Translations under genes and position numbers: made by a program
Source: Bacilli bacterium
Lineage (GTDB): Bacteria; Bacillota_I; Bacilli_A; RF39; UBA660
Assembly: GCA_016283075.1 (NCBI GenBank)
Contig: JAEEMF010000085.1
Location: forward strand, 1-45,109
Direction of reading: 5' to 3'
DNA: 45,109 nucleotides
Part shown: positions 1 through 7,589 of the stretch, piece by piece
How positions within the stretch are numbered: position 1 is the first letter of the stretch
How the letters are laid out: each line of letters begins with the position of its first letter
Notes under the pieces: generated by a model
Told to the model about the DNA's origin: nothing
The model's database searches: none
The model's input: only the letters and a program-made list of their open reading frames with translations

Positions 1-98
1 ATTACATCGAATATTATAACAATTATAGATACCAATGGAATTTAAAAAAGATGACTCCTGTACAATACAGAAATCATCTATTTTCATCCATTGTCTGA
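1..98 (+). CDS. IS3-family transposase, C-terminal fragment
   Basis: Reading from base 3 gives 31 residues ending at TGA 96-98. They include YIEYYNNYRYQW followed by LKKMTPVQYRNHL, the characteristic C-terminal tail of the IS3/IS150-type OrfB DDE (rve) transposase, where the usual form is YxxxYNxxRxxxxLxxMTPxxYR. The catalytic core and start lie upstream of the window. Whether the complete copy is intact cannot be judged. The TGA stop contrasts with the TAA stops that dominate in the neighbours, which fits a recently acquired element. Confidence 0.85.
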   Translation, partial: YIEYYNNYRYQWNLKKMTPVQYRNHLFSSIV

Positions 99-136
99 AC
101 TCTCTCTTTTTTATTTAGTCCTTGACATTGGGTACA
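1..136 (+). mobile_element. 3' end of an IS3-family insertion sequence (partial)
   Basis: The window opens inside an IS3-family element. The transposase tail is followed by about 20 bases and then GTCCTTGACATTGGGTACA at 118-136. Read from the outside this begins TGTACCC, and IS3-family ends typically start with TG and finish with CA, so 136 is taken as the right end. The left end lies outside the window, so the inverted repeat cannot be compared. A 3-4 bp target duplication would start at 137 (TTT). The element stops 5 bases before the stop codon of the neighbouring minus-strand gene. Confidence 0.8.
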
Positions 137-141
137 TTTTA

Positions 142-1107
142 TTATTGCTTTATATCTCCTTTTTTTATTAAATATTTTATTTCACTTAAATCATCAGATA
201 AGCTTTTATATTCATCAGCACTTATTGCTAGTCCAAGTTTTAATCTAGAATCAAGTGAATAATTTTCAGTTGTCATTTTAAGCATCTTAGTTTTATTTTC
301 ATCATAGCATTTAAAATTTTTTAAAACTGAAAGATCTAAACCAGTATGTTTCGATACATTTTCAAAAAATTTTAATGTCGGTGATAAAGAACTACTATAT
401 CCATATAATAATGCTTTTTGCAAATTTAAATATTGAATTGCAATAAGTTCTGGAGTTTGTTCTTGGCCCAAAGCTCCAAGTAAAGTGTCATTAGCATGCA
501 TTTCGGCAAGATTTTCAAGTGGATCAACTGAATATAATCTATTATATTTGGCATCCATAACTTTAAATCTAGAATTAAGTATTTCATATATTTCATCTAA
601 TGACTTGCAATCAAAAATTGGATCAAAATGCATTCCGCCTCTATGTAAGTCAATGATAATTTTTTCTAAAACGTTCTGATTATTAAACTTATCATCACTA
701 AAATTAAAATAATCAGGATTTGAATATCTTAAAATATGTATATCTGATGCAACAAGCGAATATTGTCTTATGTGTTCAAGTTCATGAAGAATAGTTTTGC
801 ATAAATAAATATTATAAAAAAGTGTTCTATCTAAACTAGTACTAAGTAAATGTGAGTATTGTTGCAACTCACTTGTAATATGTGCATACAAAACTGGTAC
901 ATTTAATATAATCTTCTGGTTTATTATATTTAATCTTCCTAAAATATTTGGGGTTCTTTTATCACTCGATAGTTCAAATACTGGAAGAGGAATTATTATA
1001 TCATGAGATTCATAAAATATTTTTGCTACTTCATCTGCAAACTTTAAATCAACATACTCTCCTCTTTTAGAATAATCTATTAAGAGATCTAATAATTTTT
1101 CATTCAT
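142..1107 (-). CDS. Orphan protein with an HExxH (HELEH) metallopeptidase-like motif
   Basis: Encodes 321 residues from ATG at 1107, preceded by GGTGATAT; the upstream in-frame GTG at 1116 lies inside that ribosome binding site. No family is recognised with certainty. Residues 108-112 are HELEH in a hydrophobic-then-polar helix, the zincin zinc-binding pattern. A possible third ligand is Glu201 in an ENLAEMHAND stretch about 90 residues later, as in gluzincins. There is no signal peptide, so it is probably cytosolic. It stands alone: the terminator of tRNA-Arg lies upstream and an IS3 element ends directly behind its stop codon. It could be a mobile-element or phage-derived peptidase, but the proteolytic role is inference from the motif only. 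Confidence 0.6.
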   Translation of the reverse strand: MNEKLLDLLIDYSKRGEYVDLKFADEVAKIFYESHDIIIPLPVFELSSDKRTPNILGRLNIINQKIILNVPVLYAHITSELQQYSHLLSTSLDRTLFYNIYLCKTILHELEHIRQYSLVASDIHILRYSNPDYFNFSDDKFNNQNVLEKIIIDLHRGGMHFDPIFDCKSLDEIYEILNSRFKVMDAKYNRLYSVDPLENLAEMHANDTLLGALGQEQTPELIAIQYLNLQKALLYGYSSSLSPTLKFFENVSKHTGLDLSVLKNFKCYDENKTKMLKMTTENYSLDSRLKLGLAISADEYKSLSDDLSEIKYLIKKGDIKQ

Positions 1108-1160
1108 ATATATCACCAGTTTCTATATTCATATAATATTTCAAATAATCTTTTCTCCAT

Positions 1161-1187
1161 AATAAAACCCCGTTTATAGGGGTTATT
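1161..1187 (-). terminator. Intrinsic terminator behind tRNA-Arg(CCT)
   Basis: An inverted repeat with CCCC/GGGG core arms (AAAACCCC against GGGGTTATT) around a 7-base loop. On the minus strand it is followed by TTTTATTAT. It lies between the tRNA and the HELEH gene, so it ends the tRNA transcript. Confidence 0.75.
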
Positions 1188-1220
1188 ATAACATATATAT
1201 AATATAGTGCAAATTAATAG

Positions 1221-1297
1221 TGGCGTCCCCGATTGGAGTCGAACCAACGATCTTTCGCTTAGGAGGCGACTGCTCTATCCTACTGAGCTACGAGGAC
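1221..1297 (-). tRNA. tRNA-Arg(CCT)
   Basis: A complete 77-nt cloverleaf including an encoded CCA end. The acceptor arms are GTCCTCG and CGGGGAC with one G-U pair. The D stem is GCTC/GAGC and the T arm GTTGG-TTCGACT-CCAAT. The anticodon loop is CTCCTAA, giving anticodon CCT (decodes AGG). The top anticodon-stem pair is a G-A mismatch. Confidence 0.95.
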
Positions 1298-1305
1298 ACA
1301 AGTTA

Positions 1306-1334
1306 ATTATAAAACAAAAGGAGAAGTTAAGCAA
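1306..1334 (-). promoter_or_regulatory. Promoter of tRNA-Arg(CCT), embedded in the upstream terminator
   Basis: TTGCTT (1329-1334) and TATAAT (1306-1311) are separated by 17 bases, and the tRNA 5' end lies 8 bases downstream of the -10. The -35 lies within the terminator of the preceding gene (loop and inner arm), so termination and re-initiation share the same bases. Confidence 0.65.
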
Positions 1335-1349
1335 CTTTAACTTCTCCTT
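1311..1349 (-). terminator. Terminator of the P-loop gene, overlapping its stop codon
   Basis: A perfect 13-bp stem (AAGGAGAAGTTAA at 1318-1330 with TTAACTTCTCCTT at 1337-1349), a 6-base loop and a TTGTTTT tail on the minus strand. The last codons of the gene form the hairpin. Confidence 0.85.
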
Positions 1350-1926
1350 GTTTTTTCTTTTCAACTACATTAATTATTTCATCAGTTAGTTCTTCTTCTG
1401 TTTTACCTAAAGTATAGATAATATCAGTAGCAAGATTAACATTACAAGAACTACTAACTAAATGCCAGTTTAGTTTTGATAAATCTGAATCAGCTGGAAT
1501 CTTAGATATTTTATTGATTAGTTGCCATGATTCTAACATATCAACATCTGGAAGTAATAAAATAATGTTTTTAAATTTCTTAATCATTTTAAATACATTA
1601 TCAAATAATGTTTGATCTTCATAAACAGTTTGTGATGGTTCAAATGCAACTATGGCAGACTTATCTAAATTATCTAAAGATTTTTCAACATGATATGCTT
1701 CAAAAGGTTTAGTATATTTATATTTAGCAAGTTCTCCTGCTTCTCTTTTTAATTTAGAAGCATAATTTTTATCATAGTTTAGTGCACGGTAATGTTCTTC
1801 ACGTTTATCAGATAAAGAAACAAGTGGCAATTTAGTTTTATCACTAAGTAGATAACTAATTCTACTTTTACCTACATGAGGTGGACCAATTAGTAAGATG
1901 CTTTCTTCATGTACTGTGTCACCCAT
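1327..1926 (-). CDS. P-loop kinase-like protein (shikimate/adenylate kinase-like fold)
   Basis: Encodes 199 residues from ATG at 1926, chosen because AGGAG sits 8 bases upstream; the other Met three codons upstream would leave only 2 bases after the Shine-Dalgarno. Residues 14-21 form a Walker A loop GPPHVGKS directly at the N terminus, as in small nucleoside and shikimate kinases. A hydrophobic strand ending in LLLPDVD near residue 130 is a candidate Walker B-like element. No lid or substrate motif is clear enough to name a substrate. The transcript is monocistronic, with a strong terminator at its end. It may be annotated elsewhere as a shikimate kinase, but I see no aro genes nearby. Confidence 0.6.
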   Translation of the reverse strand: MGDTVHEESILLIGPPHVGKSRISYLLSDKTKLPLVSLSDKREEHYRALNYDKNYASKLKREAGELAKYKYTKPFEAYHVEKSLDNLDKSAIVAFEPSQTVYEDQTLFDNVFKMIKKFKNIILLLPDVDMLESWQLINKISKIPADSDLSKLNWHLVSSSCNVNLATDIIYTLGKTEEELTDEIINVVEKKKQGEVKVA

Positions 1927-1980
1927 GTTCATCACTCCTATCGTTAAATAAATTATAACACGAATATTTAAGAAGTGCAT

Positions 1981-2014
1981 AGAAAAAAGAGAAAATTTTT
2001 AAAATTTTCTCTTT
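1981..2014 (-). terminator. Terminator of the uppS-cdsA-rseP-ABC operon
   Basis: A 14-bp AT-rich inverted repeat (AAAGAGAAAATTTT and its complement) overlaps the stop codon of the ABC permease and is followed on the minus strand by TTTTTCT. Confidence 0.7.
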
Positions 2015-3338
2015 ATTTAGTTTTTAAAGCTTTACCAATTTTCTTCCATAAATTAGAAGATGAATAGTTAAGAATACCTGCTTTATATATTCTTAAACCA
2101 TATTTAATTAATACAAATATTGTACCTACTGAGACAAGTATTGCAATTAATATATCAATTACTCCTATATCTCCTATTACAAGAAGTGATGGAGCAAGTA
2201 TTGCTGATATAAATGGAATATAAGATAAAATCTTAATTAAAAGTGATCCATTAAATGTACCAGCTAGTACTGCTAAGTAGTATCCTACAAAAAGTACCAT
2301 CATAATTGGAGTTTGTATTTGCTGGAAGTCTTCATTATTAGTAGTCATACTAGCAAGTACACCAGCAAGTACTGAATACATAACAAATGTTAAGACCATT
2401 AATACAATTGTAAGCGGAATTATATAAACAAACTTAGTCATTAATTCAGTATGTTTCATTGAATCAATCATTTCTGACATATATGACATTACACCACCTG
2501 TAATATCATTTCCACCTATCATAGATCTTATTTTAAATCCAACAAGTCCATATACAAAAAGTAGTGCAGCTTGTACTATAACAAATAAATTACCAGCTAT
2601 TATTTTAGAGAATAAATGTGTATTAGGACTAACACTAGATATAATTATTTCCATACCTTTAGTAGTCTTTTCATCATTTATTTCTGCTCCTACCATCTGT
2701 ACTAAATAAATTACAAGTATAAAGAATGGTAAGATAATTATTGGGAATACTGTAGTCATAATCATATTTTCATTTTCTGAAGTAGATGATTTATTCTCAT
2801 CATATATGATTCTTTCTATTTTAGCTTTTTCATATATCTTATTTAATTTATCCATATCTACATCAGAAGACTGTATAGCAAGTCCTACTTTAGTATTATA
2901 AATAGCATTTTGAATATATGAATAATCCATAGTATTTATATAAGCTTGACTAATAACTTTTATATCTAAAGTATTTTCTTCACTTGGATTAAATACTATA
3001 AATATATCATCTTTAGTATCTTTATTTTCTAAATACTTTTCAATAGTATCTTCACTTTCTTCATAAAGCTTAATATCATATGAAAAATCTTCATCTTCTT
3101 TAGTATTAGTTGCATTAAGCATTTGACCTTTAAATACTTCATAACTAACATTTGTATTATCAATTACATTAATAACTTGTTTTTTATTAAAGTCCCCACC
3201 AAACATACTGATAATACTATCAATATTAGCGACGGCAACTAAAACAATAAATAGTAAAATATTAATTATTTTAAACCATTTACTTCCCATTTTTCTTTTT
3301 AAACTCATTCCAATAAGATAGTTTAGTTTACTTTTCAT
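2013..3338 (-). CDS. ABC transporter permease, NatB/YhaP-like
   Basis: Encodes 441 residues from ATG at 3338 with AGGTG 6 bases upstream; a GTG nine bases earlier is inside the Shine-Dalgarno. The topology is that of ABC-2 export permeases. There is one membrane segment near residues 20-40, a roughly 150-residue external loop, then five or six membrane segments from about residue 195 onward, with a cytosolic EINDEKTTKGMEIIISS stretch typical of the NatB coupling region. It overlaps the ATPase gene by 11 bp, so the two are translationally coupled and should form one exporter. Relatives export Na+ or act in envelope stress, but the substrate here is unknown. Confidence 0.85.
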   Translation of the reverse strand: MKSKLNYLIGMSLKRKMGSKWFKIINILLFIVLVAVANIDSIISMFGGDFNKKQVINVIDNTNVSYEVFKGQMLNATNTKEDEDFSYDIKLYEESEDTIEKYLENKDTKDDIFIVFNPSEENTLDIKVISQAYINTMDYSYIQNAIYNTKVGLAIQSSDVDMDKLNKIYEKAKIERIIYDENKSSTSENENMIMTTVFPIIILPFFILVIYLVQMVGAEINDEKTTKGMEIIISSVSPNTHLFSKIIAGNLFVIVQAALLFVYGLVGFKIRSMIGGNDITGGVMSYMSEMIDSMKHTELMTKFVYIIPLTIVLMVLTFVMYSVLAGVLASMTTNNEDFQQIQTPIMMVLFVGYYLAVLAGTFNGSLLIKILSYIPFISAILAPSLLVIGDIGVIDILIAILVSVGTIFVLIKYGLRIYKAGILNYSSSNLWKKIGKALKTK

Positions 3339-4248
3339 AACTTTCACCTACCTTTGTAATAAATATTTCGTTTAAAGATGGTTCTTCTATTTGATACTTA
3401 GAAATATTTTTACCTTTAGATACTACTTTAAAGACATCATCACTAACATCTTTATTATCTATTTTAATTTCATATTCAGTACCTAGTTTAGTTACTGATA
3501 CTACTCCTTTAATCTTTTTAACAGCATCTATATCAATATCACCTGAAACAATAATATTTTTCTTACGATATTTTTCTTTTATTTCTTTTAAGTTTCCTTC
3601 TAGTACTGATTTACCTTTAACAAGAACTACTAATTTTTTACAGAATAGTTCAACATGATCCATTCTATGAGAAGAGAAAATAATAATACTTCCATTATTA
3701 GCCATTCTAGTTATTTCATCTTTAAATAGTTCAATATTAAATGGATCTAGTCCAGAAAAAGGTTCATCTAATATAAGTAACTTTGGTTCATTAATAAGTG
3801 CAGTTATTAACTGTACTTTTTGTTGATTACCTTTAGATAATTCTTTTATCTTTTTGTTTTTAAATTTTTCTAAATCAAATCCATCTTCTTTAGCATAAAG
3901 TCTATTTAAAAGTTCATCTAATCTTTTAAGTATTTCTTTATCATCTAAACCTTTTAAATTTCCATAAAAAAGTACTTGTTCTTTAACAGTCATCTTAAGA
4001 AGTAAACTTCTTTCTTCTGTTAGGAAACCAATAGAATCTGTTACGGAATAATCTATCTTTTTACCATTTAAAGTAATATTACCACTAGTAGGATCAAGAA
4101 GCCCCATAATCATTCTAAAAGTTGTTGTTTTACCGGCACCATTAACACCAAGTAAACCAAATATTTCTCCTTCTTTAACTTCAAATGATAAGTTATCTAC
4201 AGCGCAAAACTTATCATAGAATTTAGTTACATTCTCTACTTTTAACAC
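3328..4248 (-). CDS. ABC transporter ATP-binding protein, NatA/YhaQ-like
   Basis: Encodes 306 residues. Walker A GVNGAGKTT is at 34-42, the signature LSKGNQQ at 137-143, Walker B LLILDEP at 157-163, and the H-loop in a FSSH motif near 193. A C-terminal extension of about 90 residues is typical of the DUF4162-containing NatA type. It starts at GTG (4248) with AGAGG 7 bases upstream; no better ATG is available. It lies 13 bases behind rseP and overlaps its permease partner, so the exporter is co-expressed with the envelope genes uppS, cdsA and rseP. Confidence 0.9.
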   Translation of the reverse strand: MLKVENVTKFYDKFCAVDNLSFEVKEGEIFGLLGVNGAGKTTTFRMIMGLLDPTSGNITLNGKKIDYSVTDSIGFLTEERSLLLKMTVKEQVLFYGNLKGLDDKEILKRLDELLNRLYAKEDGFDLEKFKNKKIKELSKGNQQKVQLITALINEPKLLILDEPFSGLDPFNIELFKDEITRMANNGSIIIFSSHRMDHVELFCKKLVVLVKGKSVLEGNLKEIKEKYRKKNIIVSGDIDIDAVKKIKGVVSVTKLGTEYEIKIDNKDVSDDVFKVVSKGKNISKYQIEEPSLNEIFITKVGESYEK

Positions 4249-4261
4249 TTAAACACCTCTT

Positions 4262-5305
4262 CTATTTTATAAATAGTCTAATTATATCATTATAAGTAAT
4301 TACAACCATAAGAAGCATTAGTAAGAAGAATCCTATAGCATGTACAGTATTCTCAAACTTAATACTTACTTTACTTCCTTTAATTTTTTCAACTACTAAG
4401 AAAAGTAATCTTCCACCATCAAATGCTGGTATAGGAAGTAAATTCATAAATCCTACATTTAAACTAATATATCCAAGTAAATATACTAAGTTAAGAAGTC
4501 CTGTTTTAGCAGTTTCATTTACAACTGAATATATTCCAACTGGTCCTGATACATTAGATAAAGATAATTTACCAAAGCATAAGTAACCTATTACATAGCA
4601 CATCTGCTTAATAAGTGAGAAGAATTTTCTAAAGGCATATTTTACTGCTGGAATAATTCCTTTTTCTGTTTTAGCAGTAAGATTAAATCCATATACATAT
4701 CTTACTTCACCTTTATCACTCACTTCTTTTTTAGGAATAATAACTACATTATCATAACTTCCATCTTCATGAATAACAGTAAATCTAGTAGACTCTCCTT
4801 TAGTAGTAGATAGTTTAAGTTGAAACATATCTAAATCTACTTTTTTACCATCTACTTTAACTATTTTATCTCCTGCTACTATACCTGATTCATAAGCTGG
4901 ATATCCTTCTTCAGTACCAGATATATATGCTTCTGGAAGTACTGCTCCATTAATTAAACCAATAATAAAGAAGATAACTATTGCAAGTATAAAGTTATTC
5001 ATTATACCAGCAATAATAGTCATAAATCTTTGACCCCAAGTTTTACTTTGAAGTCTATTTTTTTCAGGTACGTCTGGATCTATTTCATTAGTTTCCCCAG
5101 CCATACTTACATATCCTCCTATTGGAAGTAATCTAATAGAATACTCAGTCTCATCATTTTTTCTTTTCCAAGATTTAATAATAGGTCCCATTCCAATAGA
5201 AAATTCATAACAATGAATACCTGCTCTTTTAGCAAATATAAAGTGTCCAAATTCATGAACAAAAACTGTAATTCCAAGTATTAGTATAAAATATATAATT
5301 GTCAT
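4262..5305 (-). CDS. rseP: RIP metalloprotease RseP (site-2 protease)
   Basis: Encodes 347 residues. An intramembrane zinc protease: HEFGH at 17-21 lies in the first membrane segment, a PDZ domain spans roughly residues 115-190, and the third zinc ligand is in PAFDGGR near residue 296. There are four membrane segments overall. Family members cleave transmembrane anti-sigma factors and leftover signal peptides in the plane of the membrane. It sits between cdsA (15-base gap) and an ABC exporter pair. The order uppS-cdsA-rseP is conserved in many bacteria, which supports the name. ATG at 5305 has GGGTGAT just upstream. Confidence 0.95.
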   Translation of the reverse strand: MTIIYFILILGITVFVHEFGHFIFAKRAGIHCYEFSIGMGPIIKSWKRKNDETEYSIRLLPIGGYVSMAGETNEIDPDVPEKNRLQSKTWGQRFMTIIAGIMNNFILAIVIFFIIGLINGAVLPEAYISGTEEGYPAYESGIVAGDKIVKVDGKKVDLDMFQLKLSTTKGESTRFTVIHEDGSYDNVVIIPKKEVSDKGEVRYVYGFNLTAKTEKGIIPAVKYAFRKFFSLIKQMCYVIGYLCFGKLSLSNVSGPVGIYSVVNETAKTGLLNLVYLLGYISLNVGFMNLLPIPAFDGGRLLFLVVEKIKGSKVSIKFENTVHAIGFFLLMLLMVVITYNDIIRLFIK

Positions 5306-5320
5306 AAAATCACCCTGTTT

Positions 5321-6121
5321 CTATAAAATTGTAATAAAGAACATCGCACCTAATACTACAAATATAATACTATCTAATCTATCTAAAATACCACCATGTC
5401 CTGGTATTAAATTAGAAAAATCTTTTGTACCATAATATCTCTTAATAGCAGAGAAGAATAAATCTCCAAATTGTCCTACTATAGATAAGAATAAACTAAT
5501 AAAAGATATTAAGAATATATTTATATTTGGATTAATAACAGTTACATAAAATACTGTACTAATAAATACTCCAAATAAAGTTCCTCCTATAGAACCTTCC
5601 CATGTTTTATTAGGAGATATAACTTCTATAAGTTTATTTTTACCAATAAGTCTACCTGTTATATAGGCAAATGTATCAGTAATTATAGTTATTAAAAGTA
5701 AATATATAAATAGATTAATACTCTTACCTCTCATATAAGAAAGTAAACTAAATGAAAGTGATAAAAAGAAGATACCACCTACTAAATAAAATGCATCATT
5801 TATACTATATTTTTTATCATCATGATATAAAATAGTAGGTACTAAAAATGTTAAAAATAAGCCACTAATAATGCAGTAATCCATTTTTAAAGCATAATCC
5901 TTATTAGTAACATTAACTATTATCATTAAAAGAAAGAATACATAAGAAATAATCTTTATAAAAAGTGGTAATTCTTTTTTATTTTCTTTTACCTTTAAGA
6001 ATTCATATAACCCCATAAGTGATATAAGAATTAGTCCTATATTAAAGAATGTTCCTCCTATAATTAGTAGCGGAACAAATATTAAAAGCATAACTATTGC
6101 ACTAACTACTCTTTTTTTCAT
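5321..6121 (-). CDS. cdsA: Phosphatidate cytidylyltransferase (CDP-diacylglycerol synthase)
   Basis: Encodes 266 residues from ATG at 6121, with GGAGGT 7 bases upstream (a TTG further 5' is not needed). It makes CDP-diacylglycerol from CTP and phosphatidic acid, the entry to phospholipid synthesis, in the membrane. The protein has about seven hydrophobic segments. Near the C terminus it carries the family signature KRxxxxKDFSNLIPGHGGILDRLD (SAIKRYYGTKDF then the HGGxxDRxD part), with the Asp residues that bind the metal. It overlaps the 3' end of uppS by 20 bp, so the two are translationally coupled. Confidence 0.95.
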   Translation of the reverse strand: MKKRVVSAIVMLLIFVPLLIIGGTFFNIGLILISLMGLYEFLKVKENKKELPLFIKIISYVFFLLMIIVNVTNKDYALKMDYCIISGLFLTFLVPTILYHDDKKYSINDAFYLVGGIFFLSLSFSLLSYMRGKSINLFIYLLLITIITDTFAYITGRLIGKNKLIEVISPNKTWEGSIGGTLFGVFISTVFYVTVINPNINIFLISFISLFLSIVGQFGDLFFSAIKRYYGTKDFSNLIPGHGGILDRLDSIIFVVLGAMFFITIL

Positions 6122-6821
6122 ATTTGATACCTCCAAATCTTCTATCTCTCATATTATATTTTTCTATTGCAAGATCAAAGTCCTTCTTTCCAAAAGCTGG
6201 AAAATAAGTTTTTGGAAAATAAAACTCTGCATAAGCACTTTGCCATAACATAAAATTAGATAATCTTTCTTCACCACTAGTTCTAATTACTAGATCAAGT
6301 GGTGGCAGTTCATTATACATATATTTATTAAATGTTTCGATATCTAGTTTATCTATATCTATTTTAGACTTAGCTATTTTCTTAACAGCATCTATTATTT
6401 CATACTGAGAGCCATAATTTAAACAAAAATTTATAACACCTTTAGTATTATTCTTTGTTTCTTTCTCAATACTTTTCATTGTATCAATAACATCTTTATT
6501 TAAATTATCCTTTCTTCCTGAAAAGATGACTTTAATATTTTCTTTATTGTATTTTTTAGAAGATGATTTAAATTTATTAACAAATAAATCCATTAAATAA
6601 TCTACTTCTTCTTTACTTCTTTTAAAGTTTTCAGTGGAAAACACATATAAACTTAAATATTTTATTCCTAAGTTAATAGCATATATACTAATCTTCTCAA
6701 GATTACTTGCACCTTTAGCATGACCAGCACTTCTAGATAAGCCTCTTTCACTAGCCCATCTTCCATTACCATCAACTATTATTCCAACGTGATTAGGAAT
6801 TTTCAAGCTTTTCTTTATCAT
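6102..6821 (-). CDS. uppS: Isoprenyl transferase (undecaprenyl diphosphate synthase)
   Basis: Encodes 239 residues from ATG at 6821 with GAGGAT upstream; an upstream in-frame start would add a poor 15-residue leader. It condenses isopentenyl diphosphate units onto farnesyl diphosphate to give the C55 lipid carrier for peptidoglycan. The catalytic Asp17 is in VDGNGRWA, followed by the Arg/His-rich GHAKGA segment. The C-terminal RTSGEERLSNFMLWQ and YAEFYF stretches are family hallmarks. First gene of the uppS-cdsA-rseP-ABC operon. A TATAAT at 6846-6851, close behind the khpA terminator, is the likely -10. Confidence 0.95.
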   Translation of the reverse strand: MIKKSLKIPNHVGIIVDGNGRWASERGLSRSAGHAKGASNLEKISIYAINLGIKYLSLYVFSTENFKRSKEEVDYLMDLFVNKFKSSSKKYNKENIKVIFSGRKDNLNKDVIDTMKSIEKETKNNTKGVINFCLNYGSQYEIIDAVKKIAKSKIDIDKLDIETFNKYMYNELPPLDLVIRTSGEERLSNFMLWQSAYAEFYFPKTYFPAFGKKDFDLAIEKYNMRDRRFGGIKYEKKSS

Positions 6822-6868
6822 ATAATCCTCATTCCCATTATTAACATTATAATATAAAAAGCCCAAAA

Positions 6869-6901
6869 ATAAAAGAGAAAAGTACCCTTATACCTTTCTC
6901 C
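6869..6901 (-). terminator. Terminator of the rpsP-khpA operon
   Basis: Minus-strand stem GAGAAAGGTA with TACTTTTCTC (one G-U pair) around a short loop, followed by TTTTATTTTT. It separates rpsP-khpA from the uppS operon. Confidence 0.75.
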
Positions 6902-6921
6902 TTACAAAAAAAATATAAATT

Positions 6922-7167
6922 CTAAAAAGAATCTATATCTATTCTAACACGCTTTTGATTTGTAGAATATGCAGATGCTTGAACTAAAGTTCTAATTGCT
7001 TTTGCAATATTACCTTTTCTTCCAATAACAGCACCCATATCTTCACTATCAACTAAAACTTGAATAACAGATTCACCGTTTTCATCTGCTAGTTGTTTAA
7101 CTGATACCATTTCTGGTTCTTTTACTAAATTCTTGATTAAGAATTCTGTTAATTCTACTATACTCAT
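6922..7167 (-). CDS. khpA: KH-domain RNA-binding protein KhpA
   Basis: Encodes 81 residues, the usual KhpA/YlqC length. A single KH domain with the GRKG loop (GAVIGRKGNIAKAIRTL) contacts single-stranded RNA. In Firmicutes KhpA pairs with KhpB (Jag/EloR) and influences cell elongation and division. It lies 2 bases behind rpsP in the conserved rpsP-khpA arrangement and ends at a terminator; the rimM/trmD genes that often follow are absent here. Confidence 0.93.
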   Translation of the reverse strand: MSIVELTEFLIKNLVKEPEMVSVKQLADENGESVIQVLVDSEDMGAVIGRKGNIAKAIRTLVQASAYSTNQKRVRIDIDSF

Positions 7168-7169
7168 AA

Positions 7170-7445
7170 TTATTTACTTTCTTTTTTTGAGTTATGGAAT
7201 TTTTCCATAATTCCTTGACTTCTAAATAAATCTCTAACTGTATCAGTTGGAATTGCTCCATCTGCAAGCCATTTCATAGCTTTTTCTTCGTCAATTTTAA
7301 CTTCTGCTGGTTCTGTAATAGGATTATAAGTTCCAACAGTTTCAATAAAACGTCCATCTCTTGGACTTCTTGAATCAGCTGCTACAACACGATAAAAAGG
7401 TCTTTTCTTTGAACCCATTCTTTTAAGTCTTAATTTTACTGCCAT
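7170..7445 (-). CDS. rpsP: Small ribosomal subunit protein bS16
   Basis: Encodes 91 residues starting MAVKLRLKRMGSKKRPFYR, the invariant bS16 opening, with RSPRDGRFIETVGTYNP following. It is an assembly protein of the 30S 5' domain. ATG at 7445 has GGAGGG 6 bases upstream, and a near-consensus promoter lies at 7472-7500. Co-transcribed with khpA. Confidence 0.98.
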   Translation of the reverse strand: MAVKLRLKRMGSKKRPFYRVVAADSRSPRDGRFIETVGTYNPITEPAEVKIDEEKAMKWLADGAIPTDTVRDLFRSQGIMEKFHNSKKESK

Positions 7446-7471
7446 CTAGTTCCCTCCATTCACTGTATTTA

Positions 7472-7500
7472 ATTTTAACATAGCTGGTTTAGGGTGTCAA
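7472..7500 (-). promoter_or_regulatory. Sigma-A promoter of rpsP-khpA
   Basis: TTGACA (7495-7500), a 17-base spacer ending TGt, and TAAAAT (7472-7477): a consensus -35 plus an extended -10. The -35 is part of an inverted repeat TGTCAAC-N8-GTTGACA (7495-7516). Confidence 0.8.
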
Positions 7501-7589
7501 CCTTTTTTTGTTGACAACTTAAATTTTTCCTAATTCAGCTCACGAGACAATATATTACACTCTTACTCTTTAAAAGACAAGATAAATTG

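Noticed and set aside
485..679. Open frames on the strand opposite real genes (for example 485-679, 7652-7855, 25806-26000, 31976-32320, 33400-33627, 35263-35491, 41440-41634)
   Set aside because: They lie fully inside recognisable or well-supported genes, lack ribosome binding sites and show low-complexity composition typical of antisense AT-rich sequence.
1207..1389. Plus-strand 60-codon frame reading VPDWSRTNDLSLRRRLLYPTELRG
   Set aside because: It is the well-known spurious translation of the opposite strand of a tRNA gene, here tRNA-Arg(CCT).
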